From contig NZ_JAFFIX010000010.1 of the NCBI RefSeq assembly GCF_016916835.1, positions 235,168 through 299,167 on the forward strand: 64,000 nt of DNA, given 5' to 3'. Position numbers and translations under genes: made by a program. The notes below the pieces were generated by a model, which was not told the DNA's origin, did no database searches, and worked only from the letters and a program-made list of their open reading frames with translations. This stretch comes from Actinacidiphila bryophytorum. Its GTDB lineage: Bacteria > Actinomycetota > Actinomycetes > Streptomycetales > Streptomycetaceae. Within the stretch, counting starts at the first letter, position 1; each line of letters starts with the position of its first letter. Below are positions 52,216 through 60,888 of the stretch, in pieces.

Positions 52216-53232
52216 TCAGTAGCTTCCGGGTGCCCCGCCGATACGTGCGTCCAGGGTCCTGCTGAGCCGGTAGCCGACCGGCCGGAAACCGACCGCGGGC
52301 CAGTGCCCGGCCGCCAGCGGGGACGCCGAGTGCCAGCGGGCCGACATGTAGCGGTGCCCGTTGTCGTACGCCCACGCCAGCGCGGTGGCCAGCAGCACCC
52401 GGCTGATGCCCTCGCCGCGCGCGGCGGGCTCCACGTACGCCTCGGCCAACTCCACGCACGACTCGGGTATCACCGGGTCGGGGGTGGCGGGGACGACCAC
52501 CACCATGGCGATCTCCTCGCCCCTGCGGGACGCGATCCAGGCACCGCAGCGCGGGTCGGCGAGCGCGTCGGCGTAGTGCAGCCGCAGGGCGGCCAGCGGA
52601 CCCTCGGGCTGCGGCTGGAACATCGCCGACTCGCGCTGCCGCCGGGAGGACTCCGCGGCCATCCGGCCGATCTGCGGCAGGTCGCCCGGTCCCGCGCGGC
52701 GGATGCCCAGGCCCTCGACGCCGCGCGGCTGGCGGCCCCTGGCCTTGACCGCCATCAGGCCGTGCACCACCTCGCGGCCGAAGCCGAGGTCGGCCCAGGG
52801 GGCGGTCGCGACGTCGCCGGCCGGCACCTGCACGTAGTGGACCAGCCGGCGGTCCGCGACCAGCCGCTCGGCGACCTTCGCGTACATCGAGCGCAGCACC
52901 TCGGTCTCCCGCCCGCCGGGCAGCGCGTGGCCGCCGTAGGGGACGAGCGCGGAGCGCGGGTGGGTGCGCAGCGCCGCCGGGTCGTCGGCGGCCAGAGTGA
53001 CCGGCTGGGCGGCGAGGTAGCCGATCAGGTTGCCGTCGCCGTCCAGGGCGCGGCATGCTTCCAGGCCGGGCACGGCGTGCAGCCTGCCCACCAGTTCGTC
53101 GCCGCGCACCGGTCCGTCGGCCAGCCAGGAGCGCTGGGACGGGGGGCGCCGGGCACGGGAGAACCAGCGGTCGTAACGCTGCACGGCCAGGGGTATGTGC
53201 TCGGCCGTCAGCGGCGCGGTGGCGACAGTCAT
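52216..53232 (-). CDS. GNAT-family N-acetyltransferase
   Basis: A 338-residue protein with two GNAT-like halves. The second half has the clear acetyl-CoA site (VELAEAYVEPAARGEGISRVLLATALAWAYDNGHRY; R-x-x-G-x-S in motif A) and ARWHSASPLAAGHWPAVGFRPVGYRLSR at the end. The first half (GNLIGYLAAQPVTL, HYVQVPAGDVATAPWADLGFGREVVHGL) looks like a decayed copy. ATG 53232 (TVATAPLTAEHIPL) is the natural start; upstream codons are antisense to the next gene. The substrate is unknown. Confidence 0.82.
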   Translation of the reverse strand: MTVATAPLTAEHIPLAVQRYDRWFSRARRPPSQRSWLADGPVRGDELVGRLHAVPGLEACRALDGDGNLIGYLAAQPVTLAADDPAALRTHPRSALVPYGGHALPGGRETEVLRSMYAKVAERLVADRRLVHYVQVPAGDVATAPWADLGFGREVVHGLMAVKARGRQPRGVEGLGIRRAGPGDLPQIGRMAAESSRRQRESAMFQPQPEGPLAALRLHYADALADPRCGAWIASRRGEEIAMVVVVPATPDPVIPESCVELAEAYVEPAARGEGISRVLLATALAWAYDNGHRYMSARWHSASPLAAGHWPAVGFRPVGYRLSRTLDARIGGAPGSY

Positions 53233-53305
53233 GGTGTTCGAGGACGCTAGCGGGGCGCATACCCCCACGGCAAGGCGGGTGGTACGCCGGCGGCCGCGGC
53301 CCGCC

Positions 53306-53935
53306 TCAGCCGCTCCAGGCCGGGTGCCGCGGGTCGTCGGCGCGTACCAGGACATCGGCGCTCTCTTCCGGCAGCGCCTCGCTCGCATAGCGCCGGTAGG
53401 CGGGCAGCGTCCACTGCTGGTCCGGCTCCGTACGCCGCCGCAGCGCGCCCTCCGACAGCCGCAGATGCACCGTCAGGTCCAGCGGCAGGCCCTGGCCGAG
53501 CAGCAGCGGGCCGTCCAGCACCAGGACGCCGCCCGGCGGCAGCGCCACGTACTCCGCACGGGTGGAGCGGTCCGTGCCCGGGTCGCGCAGCGAGGGCAGG
53601 GCACGCCCGCTGCCGCCGGGGCCGAGCGGGTCGAGCACCTCGCGGCGCAGGGCGCCGGTGTCCAGCCACAGCTGGTAGTACGCGTCGACGTCCTCGTGCC
53701 CGTATTCCAGCCGCTGCGAGGCGGGCCGCCAGAAGGACTGCGCCCGCACCCGCAGCACCGGGTGGCCCAGCGCAGGCAGCGCCGCGGCCACGGCGTCCGC
53801 CAGGTCCGCGGTGCCGGCGGCGGGGGCGCCGTCCACCGCGACCCGCCACCACGGCCCCGCGGGCGGCGCCTTCGCCGCGATCCGGTCGGCGAGGGCCTCC
53901 GCGAGCCGGGGCCAGGTGATCGGGGTGAGCTGCAC
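53306..53935 (-). CDS. Uridine kinase-like protein with degenerate P-loop
   Basis: A 209-residue protein that follows the uridine kinase fold: VRAQSFWRPASQRLEYGHEDVDAYY is the nucleoside-binding stretch, LPPGGVLVLDGPLLL the DG-P strand and LTVHLRLSEGALRRR the lid region. The Walker A loop, expected as GxxxxGK[S/T], reads DGAPAAGTADLA, with no Lys and no Ser/Thr at the phosphate position. It may therefore be inactive as a kinase or use another mode of binding. The GTG start at 53935 begins VQLTPITWPRLAEAL. Confidence 0.78.
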   Translation of the reverse strand: MQLTPITWPRLAEALADRIAAKAPPAGPWWRVAVDGAPAAGTADLADAVAAALPALGHPVLRVRAQSFWRPASQRLEYGHEDVDAYYQLWLDTGALRREVLDPLGPGGSGRALPSLRDPGTDRSTRAEYVALPPGGVLVLDGPLLLGQGLPLDLTVHLRLSEGALRRRTEPDQQWTLPAYRRYASEALPEESADVLVRADDPRHPAWSG

Positions 53936-54112
53936 ACGGCCATCCTGCCGGACCGCCGGGCGGGCGCTCCGCCGGGTACGAGGCGGCCGTGCGTCCACTC
54001 ATATGGGGGAAATTCTCTACAAATCACCCGTTTGCCAGCGCGCGGGAATCATGACTTTTTGTGACCCTGGAAGAACTCATGGTGACCGTCCCCATCACCC
54101 AGGAGAAAGCCC

Positions 54113-54307
54113 ATGATCCTGTCCATCTCCGGCGTCGTCCTGCTCGGCGTCATCGTCTTCCTGTTCTTCCGCAAGGACGGGCTGAAGGTGTCCCACGGCA
54201 TCGTCAGCGCGCTGTTCGGCTTCTACCTCGCGAGCACCGCCATCGCCCCCAGCATCACCGCGGGCGGCGCGAGCCTGGCCAGCCTGCTGGGCGGGATCAA
54301 GATCTAG
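54113..54307 (+). CDS. Small two-helix membrane protein
   Basis: A 64-residue protein beginning MILSISGVVLLGVIVFLFF, a membrane helix, then RKDG and a second hydrophobic stretch ending in GGASLASLLGGIKI. AGGAG lies at normal distance before ATG 54113. It is followed 158 bp later by an FtsK-like ATPase, and this small-protein/ATPase pair recalls Spd-Tra partnerships of Streptomyces conjugation, although here it is chromosomal and no other transfer gene is present. The function is unknown. Confidence 0.75.
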   Translation: MILSISGVVLLGVIVFLFFRKDGLKVSHGIVSALFGFYLASTAIAPSITAGGASLASLLGGIKI

Positions 54308-54465
54308 CCGGCGTAACGGCAGACGGCACGACGTATGCGTATGCCACCCGCAGACCCGGGAGCGGTCGCCCCGCTCCCGGGTCGCTTTCGGTCCCACACC
54401 CTCCCCCGCTGCACCGCCGCGCGTCCCCCGCGGCCCCCGCACCCGAACCACCCCATGGAGCAACC

Positions 54466-56064
54466 GTGGCCAGGCGTCCCCTTCCCAGCATCCTGAGCAG
54501 CCGACCGGCGCTCGTCCGCGGTCGCGACCTGGCGCGCAGCGCCGCCGACGGCGCCTCCGACGTCCTCCACCCCGTCATCACCATCGCCCGCGGCATGCGC
54601 CGGCAGGCCGCCTGGACCACCAGCTGGTGGGGCCGCACCCCCAAGGACCGGCGCGGCCCCGCACTCCTGCTGGCCGCCGCCGGTCTTGTCGTCGTGGTGA
54701 TGATGCCGTACGGGCCGCTGCTCGCCGTCGCCGCGCTGCTGGCCTCCGCGGCCTGGATGGGCCGCGACCGCACCCCCGCCGCCCCCGCGGGACCCGGCGA
54801 GGCGGAGACCGGGCGGCTCCAGTCACTGTACGAGGCGCTGGTCCCGTACCTGTCGGACCCGGCCGACCCCGCGCCCCTCTACGCCTACGACGGCAGCTGG
54901 GACAAGGCCTTCAGCTCCTACGACTTCGAGGACGGCCGGCTGGCCCGGCTGCACCTGCGCTACCCCGCCTACTTCACCGACGGCGAGGCCGAGTCCCGCG
55001 CCAGGGTCGAGCAGTTGCTGCACGCCAAGGCCGGGCGGGGCCGGGAGTACCGCTTCGACTGGAACGAGGAGGACAACCACCTCACCCTCACCGCGCTGCC
55101 ACCGCTGCCCACCGACATCGTCGCCCAGCGCTTCGTCACCGCGCCCGGCGAGACGGTGCTCGGCTTCACCGACGCCGACGCCGTACCGCGGACGGTGCCG
55201 GTCGCCGGCAGCGGTGCGGAGACCCGCGACGCGCCGCCCGTCGTCTGGCGCACCGGCGCCCGCTCCACCGAGCCGCACCTGCTGGCACTCGGCCAGCCGG
55301 GCACCGGCACGACCAGCCTGCTGCGGTCCATCGCACTGCAGTCGCTCGTGCACGGCGACGTCGTCATCGTGGACGGCAGCGGCACCGGCGAATACGCGTG
55401 CCTGACCGGGCGGCCGGGGGTGCTCGCCGTCGAGGACGGGCTGCTCGGCGCCGCCGCCACGCTCGAATGGGCCGCGCACGAGACCGAGCGGCGGCTCGTC
55501 GCCGTCAACCGCGCCCGGCAGGAAGGCCGGCCCCTCGACGAGGACGCGCGGCGCCCGCTGTGGATCCTGGTGGACCGGCCCACCGCGCTCAGCCAGCTGG
55601 CGCTGGCCGAAGGGCGGCCCGACCCGCAGCTGCTGCTCGACGTGCCGCTGCGGCACGGGCGGGCCGCGAACGTGGCCGTGGCCGTCGCCGACCAGCTCGA
55701 CGCCACGGAAGCGCTGGCGCCGGTCGTCATCGCCCACACCCGGGCGCGGGTCGTGCTCGGGCGGCTCGCGCCCGAGCACGTCGAGGCGGTGCTGGGGGCG
55801 GCGCAGCGCACCACCCCGGCCGCGGAGGTGCCCCCGGGCCGGGGGTACGCCCGGCTCGGCACCGGGCCGGTGCTGCGGCTCCAGGTCCCGGCGACCCCCG
55901 ACCCCTACGACGACGAGGCGACCTCCCCCCAGCGCGAGGCCGTCCTCGCCCTCCTCCCGGGCGCCACCCCGCCCCCCGCCCCGGCCCAGGACCCGGCCCC
56001 CGAGCCGGAACCGTCCACCTTGCGCAAGGAAGCGGTCATCCGCACGGTGGCCGACTTGACCTGA
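54466..56064 (+). CDS. FtsK/SpoIIIE-like ATP-binding membrane protein with altered Walker A
   Basis: A 532-residue protein with two hydrophobic helices near residues 65-105 (LLLAAAGLVVVVMMPYGPLLAVAALL), a middle region (YDGSWDKAFSSYDFEDGRLARLHLRYPAYF) and a RecA-like domain. The phosphate loop reads LGQPGTGTTSLLRSIALQS: the lysine of GxxGxGK[ST] is Thr. VVIVDGSGTGEYACL and RRPLWILVDRPTALSQLA replace the Walker B strand, the first keeping its Asp. The GTG start follows GGAG. It resembles a TraB/FtsK motor in layout, but the altered loop questions ATP hydrolysis. It is probably a conserved actinomycete chromosomal protein. Confidence 0.78.
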   Translation: MARRPLPSILSSRPALVRGRDLARSAADGASDVLHPVITIARGMRRQAAWTTSWWGRTPKDRRGPALLLAAAGLVVVVMMPYGPLLAVAALLASAAWMGRDRTPAAPAGPGEAETGRLQSLYEALVPYLSDPADPAPLYAYDGSWDKAFSSYDFEDGRLARLHLRYPAYFTDGEAESRARVEQLLHAKAGRGREYRFDWNEEDNHLTLTALPPLPTDIVAQRFVTAPGETVLGFTDADAVPRTVPVAGSGAETRDAPPVVWRTGARSTEPHLLALGQPGTGTTSLLRSIALQSLVHGDVVIVDGSGTGEYACLTGRPGVLAVEDGLLGAAATLEWAAHETERRLVAVNRARQEGRPLDEDARRPLWILVDRPTALSQLALAEGRPDPQLLLDVPLRHGRAANVAVAVADQLDATEALAPVVIAHTRARVVLGRLAPEHVEAVLGAAQRTTPAAEVPPGRGYARLGTGPVLRLQVPATPDPYDDEATSPQREAVLALLPGATPPPAPAQDPAPEPEPSTLRKEAVIRTVADLT

Positions 56065-56432
56065 GCCCAACCGGCCTCCCCTTCGAGGGTGGGCACCCTC
56101 TCCCCCAGAGGCCGCCGCCCCAAGGGGGCTGCACCGTCCCCGCCGGACCACCCCCCGGTGGTGGGCTGGTCGCGCAGTTCCCCGCGCCCCTGGCAGCTCG
56201 GCCCAGCCGCAAGGGCACCCCCGCCGGGGTGAGGCGGCACCGCAGCGGCCGGCGGCGCCCCCCAGGGGCGCGGGGAACTGCGCGACCAACCCACCACCCA
56301 CGCGCGGGTCGGCACCGACCCGAAGAGGCAATTCCTTTCGAAGACGGACCACCCGCCGATGGGTGGTTGCGCGCGCAGTTCCCCGCGCCCCTAGGTGGGC
56401 GCCCTCCCGGGCAAAGGACCCCCTCGTCGGGG
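56065..56432. repeat. Gene-free gap built from three copies of the composite intergenic repeat
   Basis: Cores lie at 56172-56191 (direct), 56264-56283 (inverted) and 56373-56392 (direct), each with flanking GGTGGGCTGG/CCAACCCACC arms and an AAGAGGCAATTCCTTTCG companion, in the same direct-inverted-direct order as at 43763-44240. The gap lies between convergent genes. No coding frame is supported. Confidence 0.7.
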
Positions 56433-57923
56433 CTAGGCGACGAAGAGGCTGGAGGGGTCGGCGTCGGGGGCGGCGCCGGAGTGGATGAGGGCGGCGGCGG
56501 CCGCGAGGCGGGTGGCCGCCTCGGTGGCGGTGGGGCCGCTGACCGTGAAGGGGACCCGGACGTAGGACTCGAAGGCGCCGTCGACGCCGAAGCGGGGGCC
56601 TGAAGGAACGCGGACCCCGAGGCGTTCGCCGGCCACGGCGAGCCGCGAGCCGGAGACGTCCCCGGTGCGTACCCACATGGTCATGCCGCCGCGGGGCACC
56701 GCGAAGTCCCACCCGGGAGTGTGCTCGCGCAGCGCCGCCGCGAGGTCGTCCCGGCACTCGCGGGCTCGTGCGCGCCGCGCGGCGAGCGCCTGGTCCCAGC
56801 CGCCGCCCCGCAGCAGCCAGGCGACGGCGAGCTGGTCCACGACCGGCGAGCCCAGGTCGAGGTAGGCGCGCGCGGAGACCAGGCGCCGCACGACGTCGGG
56901 CGTGGACCTGACCCAGCCGATGCGCAGCCCGGCCCAGACGGCCTTGCTGGCGGAGCCGACGGTCATGACGGTCCCGCCGCGGTCGAACGCGGCCATCGGG
57001 CGCACGCCCGACTCGTCACCGTCGAGGGTGAGTTCCGCCATGGTCTCGTCGGCCACGACGACCGTGCCCGCGGCCCTGGCCGCCTCCACCAGCTCGCGCC
57101 GCTCCTCGTCGCCGACGAGCGTGCCGGTGGGGTTGTGGTAGTCGGGCATGACGTACACCATCCGGGGCGCCGCGTCCCGCAGGACGCGGCGCCATGCGCC
57201 CATGTCCCAGCCGCCCAGGCCTTCGCGCAGCGCGACGGCTACCAGCCGCGCCCCGGTCTCCCGGAAGAGTTCGAGGACGTTGGCGTAGCTGGGCGACTCG
57301 ACGGCGACGCGTTCGCCGAAGCCCGCCACCCGCCGGGCGGCGGCCCCGATGGCGCCCATCGCCCCGGTGGTCACCATGATCTGCTCGGGCATGGTGGGCA
57401 CGCCCCGCGCGGTGTAGCGGTCGGCGATGGCCTCGCGCAGCACGGGCAGGCCCGCGGGGAAGTCGCCGTGGGTGGCGGCGTAGGCGGGGAGTTCCGCGAG
57501 GGCGCCCTGCATGGCGTTGGTCAGCCACGGCTCGGGCGCGGGCAGTGCGGCGCAGCCGAGGTCGATGACGGTGCCGGCCGCGTCGGGCGGCAGGGGTTCG
57601 AGGCTGCGGGAGGGCAGCACATGGCCTTCGGGGATCGCGGTCCAGCTGCCGGCGCCGCGCCGGGAGCGGGCGAATCCCTCGGCCCGCAGCGCCTCGTAGG
57701 CGGCGGCCACGGTGGTCCTGCTGACGCCGAGCGCGAGCGCGAGTTCGCGTTCGGCGGGCAGCCGTGCGGCGACCTGGACGCGGCCTTCGAGCACCAGCAG
57801 CCTGACGCCGTCGGCGAGTCCGCGGTAGGCGGGCAGTTTGCGGCCGCCTGTGCTGGGCGCGGGTCCCGGCTGCAGCAGCCGGGCCAGATGTGCCGCGCTG
57901 ACCGACGCAGTCCACTGCGACAT
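56433..57923 (-). CDS. MocR-type regulator: GntR domain fused to PLP aminotransferase domain (YczR-like)
   Basis: A 496-residue regulator. Residues about 25-95 are a GntR winged helix (LPAERELALALGVSRTTVAAAYEALRAEGFARSRRGAGSW). The rest is a fold-type I aminotransferase: VYVMPDYHNPTG (Asn/Asp), VVADETMAEL and the PLP lysine in GSASKAVWAGLRIGW. It is divergent from a YczE-type membrane protein, the standard partner of YczR regulators, and most likely controls it through the 96-bp gap, which contains TTGGCCATGGATTG and other TGGCCA-like words near 57945-57995. Confidence 0.88.
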   Translation of the reverse strand: MSQWTASVSAAHLARLLQPGPAPSTGGRKLPAYRGLADGVRLLVLEGRVQVAARLPAERELALALGVSRTTVAAAYEALRAEGFARSRRGAGSWTAIPEGHVLPSRSLEPLPPDAAGTVIDLGCAALPAPEPWLTNAMQGALAELPAYAATHGDFPAGLPVLREAIADRYTARGVPTMPEQIMVTTGAMGAIGAAARRVAGFGERVAVESPSYANVLELFRETGARLVAVALREGLGGWDMGAWRRVLRDAAPRMVYVMPDYHNPTGTLVGDEERRELVEAARAAGTVVVADETMAELTLDGDESGVRPMAAFDRGGTVMTVGSASKAVWAGLRIGWVRSTPDVVRRLVSARAYLDLGSPVVDQLAVAWLLRGGGWDQALAARRARARECRDDLAAALREHTPGWDFAVPRGGMTMWVRTGDVSGSRLAVAGERLGVRVPSGPRFGVDGAFESYVRVPFTVSGPTATEAATRLAAAAALIHSGAAPDADPSSLFVA

Positions 57924-58019
57924 GAATTCAGTCCACCTTCCGCGGATTGGCCATGGATTGCTTCCCCTTCCAGGCCACACAGTGGCATGCGCGTCCGTAC
58001 GACCGCCAGGGGGGTTCCG

Positions 58020-58727
58020 TTGTCGCCGTTTCGTCCGTTTCCGTCCCGTCCGCCTCTTCTCCTGCGTGGCCCGCTGCCGGTGGGCCGTCTCGTACGGCTG
58101 TACGCCGGCCTGGTCCTCTACGGCGTGACCGACGCGCTGGTGATCCGCGCCGACCTCGGCCTGGACCCGTGGGATGTCTTCCACCAGGGCCTGTCGAAGC
58201 ACACCGGGATCAGCATCGGCACCGTCTCCATTCTCGTCGGTGCGGTGGTACTGCTGCTGTGGTGGCCGATCCGGCAGCGTCCGGGCCTGGGCACGGTGTC
58301 CAACGTCGTCCTGGTGGGCGCCTCGATCGACGCGACCTGCGCGCTGGTCCCGCACGTGGAGGCGCTGGGCGCCCGTATCCCGCTGCTGCTGGCCGGGGTG
58401 CTCTTCAACGGGGTGGCGACCGGCCTGTACATCGCGGCCCGCTTCGGCCCCGGACCGCGGGACGGGCTGATGACGGGCCTGCACCGCAGGACGGGCCGCT
58501 CGCTGCGGCTGATCCGCACGGGCATCGAGCTGACCGTGCTGGCGGCCGGTTTCCTGCTCGGCGGCGGGGTCGGCGCGGGCACCGTCCTGTACGCGCTGGC
58601 GATCGGCCCGCTCGCCCAGTTCTTCCTCCGGGTTTTCGGCGGCCCGCAGGCGGGTAGCCGAATCCGGGCCGGGGCACCGGCGGGGGCAGGTCCGCGGGAG
58701 CACGCGGCGGTTGCGGACACGATTTAG
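58020..58727 (+). CDS. YczE/YyaS/YitT-family membrane protein
   Basis: A 235-residue integral membrane protein. It keeps the family core YAGLVLYGVTDALVIRADLGLDPWDVFHQGLSKHTGISIGTVSILVG and FGPGPRDGLMTGLHRRTGRSLRLIRTGIE, with about five helices. A TTG start is proposed at 58020 because AGGGGGG lies six bases upstream and no ATG or GTG in frame fits the family start. The divergent MocR gene is its probable regulator. The transported compound or function of YczE is not known; a link to pyridoxal 5'-phosphate sensing is suggested by the partner. Confidence 0.82.
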   Translation: MSPFRPFPSRPPLLLRGPLPVGRLVRLYAGLVLYGVTDALVIRADLGLDPWDVFHQGLSKHTGISIGTVSILVGAVVLLLWWPIRQRPGLGTVSNVVLVGASIDATCALVPHVEALGARIPLLLAGVLFNGVATGLYIAARFGPGPRDGLMTGLHRRTGRSLRLIRTGIELTVLAAGFLLGGGVGAGTVLYALAIGPLAQFFLRVFGGPQAGSRIRAGAPAGAGPREHAAVADTI

Positions 58728-58894
58728 CCTCGGGCGGTGCGGACCGGTAGTGTACGCGGTTGGCCCGGTAGCTTGACCGTTACTGCACGCAAAAGATATG
58801 ACAACACCGGGTGACATCCCCCCTCAGATGTGACAAACCGGGCGCCGGTGGGTACAAACAGGGGCGACACGACGGGCGACGCATATCCCTCATC

Positions 58895-58921
58895 GGGAAT
58901 CTTCACCGCCGACCGGACGTT
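58895..58921 (+). promoter_or_regulatory. Sigma-R-type promoter of rbpA
   Basis: GGGAAT (58895-58900), exactly 18 bases, then GTT (58919-58921): this matches the sigma-R consensus GGAAT-N18-GTT. rbpA is a known sigma-R (disulfide stress) target in S. coelicolor. Confidence 0.85.
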
Positions 58922-58983
58922 GACCGGATGACGACGACAGCGACACCTGTCCTGTGGGCGACCAAGCCCGGGAGGCACGATTC

Positions 58984-59358
58984 ATGAGTGAGCGAGCTCT
59001 CCGCGGCACGCGACTCGGGGCCACCAGCTACGAGACCGACCGCGGTATCGATCTGGCCCCGCGCCAGACCGTTGAGTACGCATGCCGGAACGGACATCGC
59101 TTTGAGATGCCGTTCTCGGTCGAGGCCGAGATTCCGCCGGAGTGGGAGTGCCGCGCCTGCGGCCAGACCGCACTTCTGGTGGACGGAGAAGGTCCCGAGG
59201 AGAAGACCACCAAGCCCGCGCGCACGCACTGGGACATGCTCATGGAGCGGCGCACGCTGGAGGAGCTGGAGGAGGTGCTGGCCGAACGGCTGGCCGTCCT
59301 GCGCTCCGGGGCGATGAACATCGCGGTGCATCCGCGTGACAACCGCAAGACCGCTTGA
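58984..59358 (+). CDS. rbpA: RNA polymerase-binding protein RbpA
   Basis: A 124-residue essential-type actinobacterial transcription factor that binds sigma and core polymerase and helps promoter opening. MSERALRGTRLGATSYETDRGI is the N-terminal tail, the core domain has Cys pairs in VEYACRNGHRFEMPF and WECRACGQ, and the basic linker plus C-terminal sigma-interaction helix reads ARTHWDMLMERRTLEELEEVLAERL. ATG 58984 follows GGGAGG; a GTG 30 bases upstream is less likely. A sigma-R promoter stands 63 bp before it. Confidence 0.96.
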   Translation: MSERALRGTRLGATSYETDRGIDLAPRQTVEYACRNGHRFEMPFSVEAEIPPEWECRACGQTALLVDGEGPEEKTTKPARTHWDMLMERRTLEELEEVLAERLAVLRSGAMNIAVHPRDNRKTA

Positions 59359-59400
59359 GACCCGCTCCCCGGGTGACGTCCGGGGGCGGCACCGACCATC

Positions 59401-59447
59401 CCGCCCGGCGCGGAACGCAGCGTTGCGTTTTCCGCCGGGCGGCTTTG
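59401..59447. terminator. Bidirectional hairpin between rbpA and fxsA
   Basis: CCGCCCGGCG (59401-59410) pairs with CGCCGGGCGG (59433-59442); an inner CGCAGCGTTGCG can fold too, and CTTTGT follows. Both flanking genes end towards it. Confidence 0.75.
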
Positions 59448-59506
59448 TCGTGTCCGGACACCTTTCCCGTGCCCGGACACCCCCGCCAGCGCTGCGTCAG
59501 CGCTGC

Positions 59507-60103
59507 TCAGTTCTGCCGCGGACCCTCGCGGTCGACGACCTCACCCTGGATGACCTTGCCGTCGGGGCGGTGGATACGGCTCTGCTCACCGGCCTGCTGG
59601 GCCTGCTGGAAGAGGTCGCCCAGCGAACCGGGGTCGGCGGCACCCGGGTGGCGGCGCATCGAGCGGGCAGCGGCGCGCTCGGCCAGCGAGCCGACCAGCT
59701 TGCGGGTCGGCGGGAAGAGCAGCACCAGGCCCACGGCGTCGGAGATGAAGCCGGGGATGATCAGCAGCATCCCGCCCAGCATGTGCAGTCCCGTACGCCC
59801 GCCGCCGGCCGGCACCTCGGCCGGTGCCGCGGCACCGGCCTGCTGCTGCTGGACCGCGGCGGTCAGGTTGCGCCAGGCGCTGCGCCCGGCCCGCTTGACG
59901 GCGGCGGCGCCCAGGACGAAGCCGGCGACGATGCAGAGCAGCACCACCAGGCCGCTGGTGGCGGAGGCCACCACCGTCAGCAGCCAGATCTCCAGCACCG
60001 CCCAGGCCGCGATCACCAGCGGCACCACGGTCCTGGCGCGGGAGCGCCGCCGCGGCTGCTGCGCGGAGCGCGGGCGGACGGGGGGCGGGGTACTCGTCGT
60101 CAT
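59507..60103 (-). CDS. fxsA: FxsA-family membrane protein
   Basis: A 198-residue membrane protein with the FxsA layout: two adjacent helices at residues 26-66 (VVPLVIAAWAVLEIWLLTVVASATSGLVVLLCIVAGFVLG), a polar segment, and a third region GLHMLGGMLLIIPGFISDAVGLVLLFPPTRKLVG containing the typical IPGFxSDxxGLxLLxPPxR motif. The tail RIHRPDGKVIQGEVVDRE is also common. In E. coli FxsA affects phage exclusion by F; its normal role is unknown. It appears to be a single gene. Confidence 0.92.
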   Translation of the reverse strand: MTTSTPPPVRPRSAQQPRRRSRARTVVPLVIAAWAVLEIWLLTVVASATSGLVVLLCIVAGFVLGAAAVKRAGRSAWRNLTAAVQQQQAGAAAPAEVPAGGGRTGLHMLGGMLLIIPGFISDAVGLVLLFPPTRKLVGSLAERAAARSMRRHPGAADPGSLGDLFQQAQQAGEQSRIHRPDGKVIQGEVVDREGPRQN

Positions 60104-60186
60104 AGCTCAAGTGTGCCAAAGAGCGGGTAAAGGCCGGGTCGGCAGGGACCGCCCGCGGTGGACTCCCGCGGTGCCCTGCCGACACG

Positions 60187-60888
60187 ATGTGCGACGTGAC
60201 GGACGACCTGCGGGAAACAGAACACGTGCTGCTGCCGGCCTGGCGCCGGGTCACCCGCGGGGAGCCGCGCTGGGCCTCCACCGCCGCGGTGGTGGCCGTG
60301 GTGGTGATCCAGCTGGCGCTGCCCTCCCGGCTGGCGGTGCACCCGCGGTGGCTGATGCCGACCGTGGAGCTGGTGCTGCTGGTCGCGCTGATCGCGAGCA
60401 ACCCGCACCGCATCGAGCGCGGCTCGCGTACGGTCCGGGCGCTGGAGATCGGCCTGGCCCTGGTGATCGGCGGCGCCAACGCCTATTCGGCGATCCGCCT
60501 GGTGGCCGGGCTGATCCGCGGTACCGAGACCGCGGCAGCGGGGACGCTGCTGCTGACCGGCGGTGCGATCTGGCTGACCAACGTGGTGATCTTCGCGCTG
60601 CTGTACTGGGAGCTGGACCGCGGCGGCCCGGCGGCCCGCTCCCAGGGCGAGCGGGACGTACCGGACTTCCTCTTCGTCCAGATGCAGTCGCCGGAGCTGG
60701 CCCCACCGCACTGGGAGCCGGCCTTCTTCGACTACTTCTACCTGTCCTTCACTAACTCCACGGCTTTCAGCCCGACCGACGTGATGCCGGTGACGCGCTG
60801 GGCGAAGGCCCTGATGCTCGCGCAGTCCGCGGTGTCCCTGCTGACCGTGGTGCTGGTGGTGGCGCGTGCGGTGAACATCCTGGGCTAG
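60187..60888 (+). CDS. DUF1345-like integral membrane protein
   Basis: A 233-residue membrane protein with about five or six helices. The C-terminal part FFDYFYLSFTNSTAFSPTDVMPVTRWAKALMLAQSAVSLLTVVLVVARAVNIL resembles the pore-helix/inner-helix layout of ion channels but without a selectivity signature, as in DUF1345 proteins. ATG 60187 is taken as start; GTG 60196 is possible. The stop codon TAG (60886-60888) is formed by the edge of a MITE-like element (target TA plus the first G of its terminal repeat), so the original C-terminus may have been different by a few residues. Confidence 0.8.
   Translation: MCDVTDDLRETEHVLLPAWRRVTRGEPRWASTAAVVAVVVIQLALPSRLAVHPRWLMPTVELVLLVALIASNPHRIERGSRTVRALEIGLALVIGGANAYSAIRLVAGLIRGTETAAAGTLLLTGGAIWLTNVVIFALLYWELDRGGPAARSQGERDVPDFLFVQMQSPELAPPHWEPAFFDYFYLSFTNSTAFSPTDVMPVTRWAKALMLAQSAVSLLTVVLVVARAVNILG

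Noticed and set aside
54113..56064. Integrated conjugative element (Spd/TraB-like pair)
   Set aside because: No integrase, att repeats, KorSA-like regulator or Rep gene flanks the pair; the FtsK-like protein lacks the Walker A lysine, and the surroundings are chromosomal core genes.
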